Shown here one piece after another: positions 34,603-43,013 of a stretch of 64,000 nucleotides of DNA (within the stretch, counting starts at the first letter, position 1; each line of letters starts with the position of its first letter). The notes under the pieces are model-generated. The model was not told the origin of the DNA and made no database searches. It saw only the letters and a list, made by a program, of their open reading frames with translations. Made by a program: the position numbers and the translations under genes. The stretch comes from Streptomyces geranii (GTDB taxonomy: Bacteria; Actinomycetota; Actinomycetes; Streptomycetales; Streptomycetaceae), in assembly GCF_002954775.1 (NCBI RefSeq), contig NZ_PJME01000006.1, positions 186,001-250,000 of the forward strand. Direction: 5' to 3'.

Positions 34603-37470
34603 TCAGCGGCGGGTGCCGAGCGAGCGGGACGCGCGCAGACGGCCTGGCTGACTGACCGTCACTTCCTGTGCCACGGGCCCGACTTGGTCGTCGCTGTCGC
34701 CGTATCCCACGGCGGCGCCGGAGGCGAGGACGGCGACCGCCATCGCGTGGGCGAGCGCGGTGCGGGAGCGGACGCCGAGTTTGCGGTAGACCCGGGAGAG
34801 GGCGCCCTCGACCGTCTTGACGCTGATGAACAGCCGTGCGGCGACCTCCCTGTTGGTGGCCCCGCCGCCGACCAGTTCGGCGATCCTCGCCTCGGTGGGG
34901 GTGAGTTCGGGCCCGCCCGTCTCACCGGCGCGGTCCCCGGCGTCCAGCCGCACCAGTTCGTCCCTGGCCCGCGCGGCGAGGGGCGCGGCGCCGATCCGGG
35001 TCGCGGTCTCCGCCGCCTCGCGCAGGACCGTCCGCGCCGAACTCCGGTGCCTGGCCCGGCGTTCGACCGTGCCGAGGGCGATCAGGGCGCGCACCAGCTC
35101 GACGGGCAGCGGCAGCCGGCGCAGCCGTTCCACGGCGGTACGCAGCCGGACCGCGCCCTCCTTCGCGCGGCCGAGCGCGGCCTCCCGCAGCCCCTCCGCC
35201 CGTTCCAGGGCCGCGAGTACGCTGCCGGGCGCGTCGCGGGAGACCCGGGTGCGGGCGTCGTGGAGGACGGCTCCGGCGGCGTCCGTCTCGCCCAGGACGA
35301 CGAGGGCCTCGGCGAGGTCGGCGTACCAGTGCAGCAGGGGCGGGTCGGCCGCGCACATCGACTCGCCCAGCTGCTTGACGCGTTGCAGGGTCTCGACGGC
35401 GGCAGCTGCGCCGCGCGGGTCGCCGTCGAGGAGCTGGGCCTGGCCGAGGACCGCGAGCGCGCGCAGCAGGAACAGGCGGTCGCCGTCCGCCTCGGAGGCG
35501 CGGACCGCCTGTTCGGCGAGGTGCCTGGCGTCCGCCGCCGTGCCGCCCGCGGTGGCGGCGAGGGCCGCCGCGTACAGCGCGGGCGCGGTCTGGACGCCCG
35601 TGCCTGCCAGGGTGCGTGCGCAGCGGGCGGCGGTGCGCAGGGCCTCGCGGCAGTGTCCGGCGCGGACTTGGATGCGGGTCAGTGCGACCAGGGTCGCCAC
35701 GGCCTCCTCGACCCCGGCGAACTCGCCTATTTCCGCGAGGAGTCGGGCGACCCGCTCGCCCGCCTCGGTGACCTTGTCGGAGTCCAGGGCGAGGATGGCC
35801 CGCATCCGGATCAGCCCCCAGCTGTCGGGGCCCGCGTCGGCGCCACCGGCGAGGGCGAGCGCCTCCGCCAGGGCCGCGTCGGCGGCGACCGGTTCGCCGG
35901 CCAGGGACAGCACGCGGGCGAGGGTGGCGAGGGCACCGATCCTGGTGTCGGTGTCACCGGCCGGTTCCGCCTGCCGGGCCGCGCGCCGGGCATGGCGGGC
36001 CGCGTCGGCCAACTCCCCGCACAGCAGCCCTCGTACGGCCGCCCAGTAGTGCAGCCAGGCCTCCGCCTCGGGGTCGCCCGCCGCGTCGTGCAGGCCCTCC
36101 TCGATGAGGTCGCGGGTGCCCTCCAGGGCCTGTCCGGCGTTGCGCAGCAGGATCACCCGGGCCCGGGCCCGCTGCCGTGCGGAGCCCGACCCAGCGAGGA
36201 CGGTCCCGGCCGCCTGTCCGGCCTCCTCGGACAGTCCGCCGTCACAGGCGTATTCGGCGGCGGCTAGCAGCCGGTCGGCGCGGTCGCCGGGGCGGTCGGC
36301 GGGAGTGCGCAGGGCGGCGAGTCCGGCCAGTTCGAAGGCTGCGTCGGGGGTGCCGTCGCGGCGTACGACCTCGGCGGCGGACATCAGCGCGCGGGCGGTG
36401 GTCTCGTCCTCGTACGGGTGGGCGAGGGCGAGTTGGCGGGCCCGCTCCACGGGTTCGGTGACGGCGCGGGCCAGCAGGGTGTGCGCCTCGCGGCGGCCGG
36501 ACTCGGGTGCGTCGGCGTAGACGGCGGCCCGCAGCAGCGGATGCCGGAAGCGTACGGTGCCGTCGGCGCCGGCGGTCGCGATGCCGAGCCGTTCGGTTTC
36601 TGCGAGGTCCGCGACGGGGTCGGGGAGCCCGGCGGCACGCAGGAGAGTGAGGGTGGGGTGGGCGGCGGCGCTGGTGACCAGGAGGGTGTGCGCGGCCGAG
36701 GGCGGCAACGAGCTTGTCCGGTCATTGAGTTGGGCGCGGAGTCTGCGGGGTACGGGCAGCGGGTGGCCGAAGGGCATCGGGTCGCGCGGGGCGGTTCGCG
36801 CCAACTCCAGTGCGTAGGAGGGGTTTCCGGCGGCGGTGTCCTGGACGGCCCGCAGGACGCTCGGCGGCAGGTCGGCGCCGAGGGCGGTGGCCACGAGGTG
36901 GGCCACCTCGTCGTCGCCGAGCGGCGGTACGGGGAGTTCGAGGGTGTCCGGCGGGCAGCGGCGCAGGTGTTCCGGCTGCTCGCCGTCGGCGGTCCGTTCG
37001 GCGGCCAGCACCTTCAAGTCCGGGCCCATGGCGCGGCGTACGGCGAAGGCGAGCACCTCGGCAGTCGGCTCGTCGAGGTGCTGGAGGCCGTCGATCACCA
37101 GGAGGACGGGACCGGTGGCGGCGAGCGCGCGCAGCAGTTCGAGGACGGCGACGCGCACCGCGAGTCGGCTCCGGTCGTCGGCCGGTCCGCGCTCGTGCAG
37201 CAGGGCGGCCCGCAGCGCCGCCCGGGGTTCGGGGGCGAGGGCTTCCAGGCAGCTCTGCGGCACTCGCGCGAACAGGTCGACGAGGCCACCGAACGGGAGC
37301 CGGGCGTCCTCCGCAGCGGGCGAGCTGTGCAGCACGGTTCCGGAGGCGGACGCCATGAGGGCGGCCACCAGTGTCGACTTGCCGATGCCCTCGGGGCCGT
37401 ACAGGAGCACGCCCTGCCGGGCCGCCAGCGCTGCCCGGGCGGTGTCGAGCAGCTCACGGCGAACGGTCAC
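34603..37470 (-). CDS. LAL-family LuxR transcriptional regulator with AAA ATPase
   Basis: A 955-residue STAND-type activator of usual LAL size: Walker A GPEGIGKST at residues 25-33, Walker B VLLVIDGLQHLDEP near 120, a large helical/TPR-like middle region and a C-terminal LuxR HTH (LTPTEARIAELVGGGATNRE with VKTVEGALSRVYRKLG). These proteins switch on catabolic or secondary-metabolite genes when ATP and an inducer are bound. Start GTG 37470 has only a weak ribosome site. It is flanked by the dipeptidase (88 bases upstream, same strand) and the S53 peptidase downstream, so extracellular peptide use is a plausible target. Confidence 0.85.
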   Translation of the reverse strand: MTVRRELLDTARAALAARQGVLLYGPEGIGKSTLVAALMASASGTVLHSSPAAEDARLPFGGLVDLFARVPQSCLEALAPEPRAALRAALLHERGPADDRSRLAVRVAVLELLRALAATGPVLLVIDGLQHLDEPTAEVLAFAVRRAMGPDLKVLAAERTADGEQPEHLRRCPPDTLELPVPPLGDDEVAHLVATALGADLPPSVLRAVQDTAAGNPSYALELARTAPRDPMPFGHPLPVPRRLRAQLNDRTSSLPPSAAHTLLVTSAAAHPTLTLLRAAGLPDPVADLAETERLGIATAGADGTVRFRHPLLRAAVYADAPESGRREAHTLLARAVTEPVERARQLALAHPYEDETTARALMSAAEVVRRDGTPDAAFELAGLAALRTPADRPGDRADRLLAAAEYACDGGLSEEAGQAAGTVLAGSGSARQRARARVILLRNAGQALEGTRDLIEEGLHDAAGDPEAEAWLHYWAAVRGLLCGELADAARHARRAARQAEPAGDTDTRIGALATLARVLSLAGEPVAADAALAEALALAGGADAGPDSWGLIRMRAILALDSDKVTEAGERVARLLAEIGEFAGVEEAVATLVALTRIQVRAGHCREALRTAARCARTLAGTGVQTAPALYAAALAATAGGTAADARHLAEQAVRASEADGDRLFLLRALAVLGQAQLLDGDPRGAAAAVETLQRVKQLGESMCAADPPLLHWYADLAEALVVLGETDAAGAVLHDARTRVSRDAPGSVLAALERAEGLREAALGRAKEGAVRLRTAVERLRRLPLPVELVRALIALGTVERRARHRSSARTVLREAAETATRIGAAPLAARARDELVRLDAGDRAGETGGPELTPTEARIAELVGGGATNREVAARLFISVKTVEGALSRVYRKLGVRSRTALAHAMAVAVLASGAAVGYGDSDDQVGPVAQEVTVSQPGRLRASRSLGTRR

Positions 37471-37558
37471 CGGCGGTGCGCCCGGGGTGGGCGGCGGGTC
37501 GCGGAGCGCTCGATCATGTGCTCATGACAGCCCCGGTGGATTCCGCTTGTCAATGTGC

Positions 37559-38788
37559 TCATCGCAGCGGTGCCGTCGGCCACAGCGGCTCGGTCGCCCG
37601 GAGTTCCGCCTCGCGCAGGACGCGCAGGACGTTGCGGCCCGTCAGGGCTTCCAGGTCGGTGCGGGACCAGCCCCGGCCGGCCAGTTCGCGCAGCAGTACC
37701 GGGTAGCCGGAGACGTCCGCGAGGCCCACGGGCTGGTGGTCCACGCCGTCGTAGTCGCCGCCCAGGCCGATGTGGGCCACGCCCGCCACCTCGCGGGCGT
37801 GGTCGACGTGGTCGGCGACCTGGGCGACCGTCACCTCGGGGCGTGGGTGGGCCTCCGTCCAGCGGCGCAGGCGGTCGTCGAGCGGCTCGGCGTAGACCGC
37901 GGTGAGTTCCTCGGCGACCTGCGCCGGGGTCTCGTCCGGTCTGGGGGCGCGCGGCCAGGGCCAGGTCTTCTCCGGCAGGCCGAGGCGTTCGCGTTCGGCC
38001 TGAAGGTCCCGGGACCAGTCGGCGACCTCGGCGGAGATGAAGTACGGGACGAAGGTGAGCTGGATGACGCCGCCGTTGGCGGGCAGCAGTTCCAGGACTC
38101 CGTCGGTGACGTTGCGCGGGTGGCCGTTGAGGGCGTGTGCGGAGGAGTGGCTGAAGAGCACGGGGGACGTGGAGGTGGCGAGGGCCGCGCGCTGGGTGGA
38201 CTCGGCGACGTGGGAGAGGTCGGCGAGGACGCCGGTGCGGTTGAGTTCGGCGACGATCGCGCGGCCGGTGTCGTTCAGGCCGCCGACGCCGGGTTCGTCG
38301 GTGGCCGAGTCCGCCCAGGAGGTGTTGTCGTTGTGGGTGAGCGTCACATAGCGGACGCCGAGCCTGGCGAACGAGCGCAGTACGCCCGTTGATTCGGCGA
38401 GGCTGTGGCCGCCCTCGATGCCGAGCAGGGACGCGATGCGGCCGTCGGCCGTCGCGCGTTCGACGTCGGCGGCCGTGTAGGCGATGCGCAGGGTGTCGGG
38501 GTAGCGGGCGACGAGCCGGTAGACGGCGTCGATCTGCTCCAGGGTGGCCACCACCGCCTCGGGTTCGGGCAGTTTCGAGGAGACGTACACCGACCAGAAC
38601 TGGGCGCCGACGCCACCGGCGCGCAGCCGGGGCAGGTCGGTGTGCAGGTCGGGGCGGCCCTCGGCGAGGCCCTCGACGCTGTAGCCGGAGCGGACCCGCA
38701 GCGCCACCGGCAGGTCGTTGTGCCCGTCGAAGACCGGGGTGCTGCTCAGTACCTGGTCGACCACATCGGCCGTGGTGTCGTCGGTCAT
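37559..38788 (-). CDS. M19 membrane-dipeptidase family zinc dipeptidase
   Basis: A 409-residue metallopeptidase of the renal dipeptidase family. The zinc ligands are visible: FDGHNDLP near residue 20 (His, Asp), the bridging Glu in LGIEGGHSL, His in LADLSHVAE and His in LFSHSSAH. It cleaves dipeptides, and family members act on Cys-Gly and cystinyl-bis-glycine. No signal peptide, so it is cytoplasmic. AAGGAG precedes the ATG. The 25-residue Cys-rich leader ORF 171 bases upstream on the same strand suggests that the gene is turned on by cysteine shortage, which fits a role in recovering Cys from Cys-Gly. Confidence 0.85.
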   Translation of the reverse strand: MTDDTTADVVDQVLSSTPVFDGHNDLPVALRVRSGYSVEGLAEGRPDLHTDLPRLRAGGVGAQFWSVYVSSKLPEPEAVVATLEQIDAVYRLVARYPDTLRIAYTAADVERATADGRIASLLGIEGGHSLAESTGVLRSFARLGVRYVTLTHNDNTSWADSATDEPGVGGLNDTGRAIVAELNRTGVLADLSHVAESTQRAALATSTSPVLFSHSSAHALNGHPRNVTDGVLELLPANGGVIQLTFVPYFISAEVADWSRDLQAERERLGLPEKTWPWPRAPRPDETPAQVAEELTAVYAEPLDDRLRRWTEAHPRPEVTVAQVADHVDHAREVAGVAHIGLGGDYDGVDHQPVGLADVSGYPVLLRELAGRGWSRTDLEALTGRNVLRVLREAELRATEPLWPTAPLR

Positions 38789-38959
38789 GGCCTTGCCACT
38801 CCTTCGTCGAAGGTGTCGAGGGCGTCGATCGTGTCGCTGGGACGGTCCTTGCGGCGCGCCTGTCCGACCGGGTCGGCGACCGGCAGGCCCGACGGACGGG
38901 CCGGACGCGTGCGGTGGTGTGAAGGGTGAACGCGGGAGGGCTGAGCGCGGGAGGAGCCG

Positions 38960-39037
38960 TCAGCCCTGACAGCGGCAGCCGCAGACCGGCAGCAGATCGA
39001 CGTGGCGCCGGGAGCACAGCACGGGGGCGGATGCCAC
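38960..39037 (-). CDS. Cys-rich RRHxD leader peptide upstream of the dipeptidase
   Basis: A 25-residue ORF from GTG 39037 with a strong GGAGG ribosome site five bases upstream. It contains CSRRHVDLL followed by CGCRC: Cys codons 8, 19, 21 and 23. This is the core shared with the leaders at 20934, 40101 and 49551. A ribosome short of charged Cys-tRNA would stall in the final Cys cluster and could change folding of the downstream message, which contains a GGCCCG/CGGGCC hairpin before the dipeptidase start. It is too short to be a structural protein. Confidence 0.75.
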   Translation of the reverse strand: MASAPVLCSRRHVDLLPVCGCRCQG

Positions 39038-39116
39038 GCGGTCCTCCAGGGGTGTCGCCGGCTCGGTGGCCGGAATGAACGCATTGGCAGAATACGAACA
39101 TCAACTTCTGCCGCCG

Positions 39117-39236
39117 TCAAGGGCGTTCGACGACGGTGACCTCGCCCTTCCGGCCGCGCACCCAGCGCTCGGCGGGCTCCCAGAGGATGCCTTCCGGAGT
39201 GGTCCGTACGTCCTTCGCGGTCGGGAACGTGGCCAT
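39117..39236 (-). CDS. Small conserved-looking hypothetical protein (39 residues)
   Basis: A short ORF MATFPTAKDVRTTPEGILW... ending in VTVVERP, preceded by AAGGAGAG, a good ribosome site. No domain is recognised. It follows the ABM monooxygenase gene by 46 bases on the same strand and precedes the dipeptidase leader. The charged, well-structured sequence and normal codon use argue that it is a real gene. Confidence 0.5.
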   Translation of the reverse strand: MATFPTAKDVRTTPEGILWEPAERWVRGRKGEVTVVERP

Positions 39237-39282
39237 GGGCGGCTCTCCTTCGGGTTGCTGCGCTCGGTCGGGGCCGGCCGGA

Positions 39283-39585
39283 TCAGTCCAGCGTCGCGAG
39301 GGTGAAGTGCCGTACCCGCAGGGGTGCGACGAGGTACTCCTCCTCGCCCGGCAGAACCACGGGCTCGTCACGCCAGCGCTCCCCGGCGTAGGCGACCAGG
39401 TCCCGCTCGTCGCGCCAGCGGCTGACGTACAGCAGTGAGTCGGGCGGCGCGAGCAGTACCTCGTGGTCCACGAGCCCCGGGTGGCGGCCGGGAAAGTCGC
39501 GTACCGCGGCGACGATCAGGTCGCGGAACTCCTCGAACCGTTCAGGACGTACGTGTGCCTCGCTCACCCTGACAATCACAGACAT
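39283..39585 (-). CDS. Antibiotic biosynthesis monooxygenase (ABM) domain protein
   Basis: A 100-residue single-domain protein: VIVRVSEAHVRPERFEEFRD, then LVDHEVLLAPPDSLLYVSRW and a final strand, the ferredoxin-like dimeric alpha/beta barrel of ABM proteins (YgiN/heme-degrading type). These oxygenate small aromatics without cofactor or act as scavenging enzymes. The ATG (39585) overlaps the TGA of the upstream LLM fragment (TGATG), so it is still translated from the same message. No His ligand for heme is obvious. Confidence 0.72.
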   Translation of the reverse strand: MSVIVRVSEAHVRPERFEEFRDLIVAAVRDFPGRHPGLVDHEVLLAPPDSLLYVSRWRDERDLVAYAGERWRDEPVVLPGEEEYLVAPLRVRHFTLATLD

Positions 39586-39821
39586 CAGGGTGTCACAGGG
39601 ACGGCCGCGGCGGTGAGCGGCGGCAGGTCCAGGTACTCGGTGGGGTAGACGCCCCGGCTCCGGAGTTCCGGGACGAGCTTGTCGACGATGTCGGTGACCG
39701 ACGACGGCAGCAGGTGCGGCACGATGTCGAATCCGTCGACGGCACGGGTGGTGACGTAGCGGGTCCGGCCGGCCCAGAACGGGTCGAGCCGCGCGGTGCG
39801 TGCCTGACCTGCGGTCTCCAT
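39585..39821 (-). pseudogene. Truncated LLM monooxygenase (C-terminal remnant)
   Basis: An open frame of 78 codons (ATG 39821) whose end DGFDIVPHLLPSSVTDIVDK then LVPELRSRGVYPTEY matches the last 60 residues of the long LLM enzymes at 17151 and 50890 (DGFNVTPYLIP, LIPELQERGLYPTEY). The catalytic barrel is missing, so it is a remnant of a third long-type LLM gene. The upstream part appears replaced by the riboswitch-containing region. It may persist because it carries ribosomes into the ABM gene. Confidence 0.7.
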
Positions 39822-39915
39822 GAGCGGATCGAAACACACGGAACAAGGTGCATCCACCACGCGTCCCGGCACGTGAGACGGACCGCCTTCCCGTGCAGGA
39901 CGCACCTTTCCGGCA

Positions 39916-39945
39916 TTGACGTACGACAAGACCGCTCCGTACGAT
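39916..39945 (+). promoter_or_regulatory. Promoter for the SAM-IV/leader/ABC importer operon
   Basis: TTGACG (39916-39921) and TACGAT (39940-39945) are separated by 18 bases, giving a start near 39952, just before the riboswitch. An 11-base direct repeat TCCGGCATTGA (39909-39919 and 39950-39960) overlaps the -35 box and the expected start site. Confidence 0.55.
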
Positions 39946-39954
39946 CGCGTCCGG

Positions 39955-40080
39955 CATTGAGTGTCAGCGTCAAGCCCTGGCTTGCTGACCGGCAACCCTC
40001 CCGCGCGGTGGGGTGCTCCAGGTGAAAGCCCGGCGGGATCACCGACGACTCCCGCAAGCGCGTGGCCCCTGTCCGGGGCC
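39955..40080 (+). promoter_or_regulatory. SAM-IV-type S-adenosylmethionine riboswitch
   Basis: The RNA has the hallmark pieces of the actinobacterial SAM-IV aptamer: a GTCAGC...GCTGAC stem enclosing the AAGCC/GGCTT hairpin, CCGGCAACCCTCC after it, GGTGGGGTGC, CCAGGTGA and the pseudoknot-like CCGCAAGCGCG segment. A GGCCCC/GGGGCC hairpin (40064-40080) follows, then the ribosome site of the leader ORF. High SAM should repress the downstream sulfur-linked genes. The exact edges are approximate. Confidence 0.82.
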
Positions 40081-40100
40081 GGAGAGTGGGGAGGACCGGT

Positions 40101-40217
40101 ATGCGGCACAGCGGTGACCTGCCTGCCTCCTTCGCCGACGCCACACCCTTCTCCCGGCTCTCGCGCCGGCGCCACATCGATCTGAAGCGCTCCACCAGCT
40201 GCCTCTGTCGATCCTGA
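40101..40217 (+). CDS. RRHxD leader peptide behind the riboswitch
   Basis: A 38-residue ORF from ATG 40101 with GGGGAGG six bases upstream. Its C-terminal half, LSRRRHIDLKRSTSCLCRS, has the RRHxD core and Cys codons 34 and 36. The aptamer ends about 20 bases before the start codon, so SAM could control access to its ribosome site. The 213 bases from its stop to the ABC binding-protein gene include a CGGCCGG/CCGGCCG hairpin near 40336-40360 that could serve as attenuator; no other gene is seen there. Confidence 0.78.
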   Translation: MRHSGDLPASFADATPFSRLSRRRHIDLKRSTSCLCRS

Positions 40218-40430
40218 CGAGCCCGGCCCGAGCCGGCTGACGTCCGTCGCCGGTCCGCGCCTCTTCGCGCCACTCCCCTGCCACCGCTCCCGGTGTCGCC
40301 TCTCCCTGACCACCTTTCTGTACAGCGCTCCCCTGCGGCCGGTTCGAGCCGGCCGGGGCCGCACGCCCATGCACGGCCGTGCCTCGCACGGCACCCCGTG
40401 CCTGGTGATACGAGTAGGAGAAACCCCTCC

Positions 40431-42050
40431 GTGACCACACTTCCGGATTTCAGACTCTCCCGTTGGGCGCCCCTGACCGCCCTGCTGACCACCGGTGTGC
40501 TGCTGACCGCCTGCGGTTCGGGCGGTGACGACGCCGGCAGCGGCAGCAGCAAGCCGAAGTCCGGCGGCACCCTGACCTTCGCGGTGAGTTCCGACGCGGG
40601 CTGCGTGGACCCGCAGCAGTCCGGCAGCAACGAGAGCATCTACTCGGTACGCCAGACCGTGGACTCCCTGACCGACCAGGACCCCGAGACCGGCAAGATC
40701 GTGCCGTGGCTCGCCAAGAGCTGGGACATCAACGCCGACGCGACGCAGTTCACCTTCCATCTACGCTCGGGCGTCACCTTCAGCGACGGGTCGAAGCTGA
40801 CCGCGCAGGTCGTCAAGGACAACTTCGACGCGGTGCCGAAGCTCGGTGCGCTGGGCAGCCTGCCGCAGGGCTATCTGAGCAGCGTCGAGAGCACCGACGT
40901 GGTGGACCCGCTCACCGTGAAGGTGACCTTCAAGGAGCCCAACGCGCAGTTCTTGCAGGCGACTTCGACCCACTCGCTGGGCATCGAGTCGTCGGCGAGC
41001 GTGAAGAAGTCCCCGCAGCAGAAGTGCAGCGAGGGGGCGATCGGGTCCGGGCCGTTCGTGCTGAAGCAGTATGTGCAGAACCAGTCGATCACCCTGGTCA
41101 AGCGGGCCGGGTACGACTGGGGTTCCGAGCTGTGGTCCAAGAAGGGCGAGGCCTATCTGGACAAGCTGGTGTTCAAGGTCGTGCCCGAGGCGGGGGTGCG
41201 GGCCGGCAGCCTCCAGTCCGGGCAGGTCGACGCGATCAGCAGTGTCGGCAGGGCCAACGAGGCGGCCCTCGGCGGCGGTCAGGTCAGCCTGCTGCGCCGG
41301 GCCAACCCCGGGGTGGTGTTCGGCCTGGGCGTCAACAACTCGCGGCCGGTGCTGAAGGACGCCAAGGTGCGTCAGGCGATCCTGGCCGCCGTCGACCGCA
41401 AGCAGGTGGCCGACACCGTCTTCCCGACCGGCACCCAGCCGGCGACCAGCGTCCTGGCACACACGACGCCCGACTACACGGACCTCTCCGCCGACCTCGC
41501 CTTCGACGCGGCCAAGGCCAAGTCCCTGCTGGACGAGGCCGGTTGGAAGGCGGGCGGTGACGGCATCCGGGCCAAGGACGGCAAGAAGCTCAGCCTGACC
41601 ATCGCCTGGTTCCCCAACGCCGCCACCAACCAGCCCGCGCTGGAGCTGATCCAGCAGCAGCTGAAGGACGTCGGCGTCGACGTGGTCCTCAAGCAGGGCC
41701 AGGTCAGCCAGTTCGCGACCACCCTCCAGGGCGGCGACTTCGACCTGGTGTGGAGCAACGTGACCCGGGCCGACCCCGACATCCTGCGCAGCTCCTTCTC
41801 CAGCAAGCTGGCCAACTTCTACCGCCTGCCCGCCAGTTCGCTGGACACGGCGCTGGCCGGACAGGCCGCGACCACGGACGCCGCGGGGCGCCAGCAGCTG
41901 GTGACCGAGGCGCAGAAGCTGATCGTGGACAACGCCTACAACATCCCGGTGGTGGAGCTGCAGACGCAGCTCGCCGTGACGAAGAAGGTGCACGGTCTCG
42001 CGTTCGACTCGGGCAGCCGGGTCCAGTTGCACGACACCTGGATCGGCTAG
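40431..42050 (+). CDS. ABC transporter substrate-binding lipoprotein (family 5), sulfur-linked
   Basis: A 539-residue solute-binding lipoprotein with lipobox LLTAC (Cys28). The family-5 pattern is visible: GGTLTFAVSSDAGCVDPQ, FHLRSGVTFSDG, and AILAAVDRKQVAD near residue 310. GTG 40431 with AGGAG upstream is chosen because upstream starts lie in the leader region. It opens a run of six genes with four-base overlaps or very small gaps. Family-5 proteins bind peptides, glutathione, opines or nickel; the SAM-IV element and leader suggest a sulfur-containing ligand such as a Cys or Met peptide, which is inference. Confidence 0.86.
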   Translation: MTTLPDFRLSRWAPLTALLTTGVLLTACGSGGDDAGSGSSKPKSGGTLTFAVSSDAGCVDPQQSGSNESIYSVRQTVDSLTDQDPETGKIVPWLAKSWDINADATQFTFHLRSGVTFSDGSKLTAQVVKDNFDAVPKLGALGSLPQGYLSSVESTDVVDPLTVKVTFKEPNAQFLQATSTHSLGIESSASVKKSPQQKCSEGAIGSGPFVLKQYVQNQSITLVKRAGYDWGSELWSKKGEAYLDKLVFKVVPEAGVRAGSLQSGQVDAISSVGRANEAALGGGQVSLLRRANPGVVFGLGVNNSRPVLKDAKVRQAILAAVDRKQVADTVFPTGTQPATSVLAHTTPDYTDLSADLAFDAAKAKSLLDEAGWKAGGDGIRAKDGKKLSLTIAWFPNAATNQPALELIQQQLKDVGVDVVLKQGQVSQFATTLQGGDFDLVWSNVTRADPDILRSSFSSKLANFYRLPASSLDTALAGQAATTDAAGRQQLVTEAQKLIVDNAYNIPVVELQTQLAVTKKVHGLAFDSGSRVQLHDTWIG

Positions 42051-42053
42051 TAC

Positions 42054-43013
42054 ATGCGCCGGTATGTGATCAAGCGGCTGGCGCAGGCGGTCGGCGTGCT
42101 GTGGGCGGCGTACACGGTGTCGTTCCTGGTGCTGGACTTCCTGCCCGGTGACCCGGTCACCGCGATGGCCAGCGCGGGAATGGACTCCGGGCAGGTGGAC
42201 CCGGCCCAACTCGCCGCGCTGCGGCACGAGTACGGCTTCGACAAGCCGGTGCTCGCGCAGTACGCCGACTATCTGGGGCGGGCGGTGCGCGGGGACTTCG
42301 GTGACGCGATCTCCACCGGCCGCCCGGTGGCTTCCACCGTGGCCGACGCGCTGCCGCAGACGCTCCAGCTGACCGGTACCGCGCTGCTTCTCGCGGTGGT
42401 GTTCGGCGCGGGGCTCGCGGTGGTGGCGACGTACACCTCGCAGCGGTGGCTGCGGCAGTTCCTGCTGTCGCTGCCCCCGCTCGGGGTGTCGGTGCCGACC
42501 TTCTGGGTGGGGCTGCTGCTCGTCGAGACGTTCTCGTTCCGGCTGGAGTGGTTTCCCGCGTTCGGCAACGACGGTTTCCAGGGGCTGGTGCTGCCCGCCG
42601 TGACGTTGGCGATCCCGACCGGCGCGCAGGTCGCGCAGGTGCTGGCGAAGAGCCTGCTCACGGCGCTTGACCAGGCGTATGTGGAGACCGCGCGGGCCAA
42701 GGGCGCGGGCAGATGGCGGGTGCATCTGCGGCACGCGCTGCGCAACGCGTCGCTGCCCGCGCTGACCGTCGTCGGGCTGCTGGTGGGGCAGTTGGTCGCC
42801 GGTTCGGTGGTCGTCGAGACGGTGTTCTCGCGCGACGGCCTGGGCCGGGTGACCGCGGCTGCGGTCACCTCGCAGGACATCCCGCTGGTGCAGGGGGTGG
42901 TGGTGTTCGGGGCGCTGATCTTCGTGGCGACGAATCTCCTCGTCGACCTCGTCTATCCGCTCCTGGACCCGCGGATCGTGGTCGCTTCGGACCGGGGGGC
43001 GAGCTTCGCATGA
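42054..43013 (+). CDS. ABC transporter permease, DppB type
   Basis: A 319-residue inner-membrane permease. Helix 1 is VLWAAYTVSFLVLDFL, followed by the DppB periplasmic segment (LPGDPVTAM, YGFDKPVLAQYADYLGRAVRG, shortened) and four more helices. The EAA loop reads YVETARAKGAGRWRVHLRHALRN (core VETARAKGAG). It starts three bases after the binding-protein stop and overlaps the next permease by four bases. With the DppC-type gene it makes the channel of the second importer. Confidence 0.87.
   Translation: MRRYVIKRLAQAVGVLWAAYTVSFLVLDFLPGDPVTAMASAGMDSGQVDPAQLAALRHEYGFDKPVLAQYADYLGRAVRGDFGDAISTGRPVASTVADALPQTLQLTGTALLLAVVFGAGLAVVATYTSQRWLRQFLLSLPPLGVSVPTFWVGLLLVETFSFRLEWFPAFGNDGFQGLVLPAVTLAIPTGAQVAQVLAKSLLTALDQAYVETARAKGAGRWRVHLRHALRNASLPALTVVGLLVGQLVAGSVVVETVFSRDGLGRVTAAAVTSQDIPLVQGVVVFGALIFVATNLLVDLVYPLLDPRIVVASDRGASFA

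Noticed and set aside
39822..39913. Minus-strand Cys-containing frame upstream of the LLM remnant that vaguely resembles a leader
   Set aside because: It has no stop at a leader-like length and only weak similarity to the RRHxD core.
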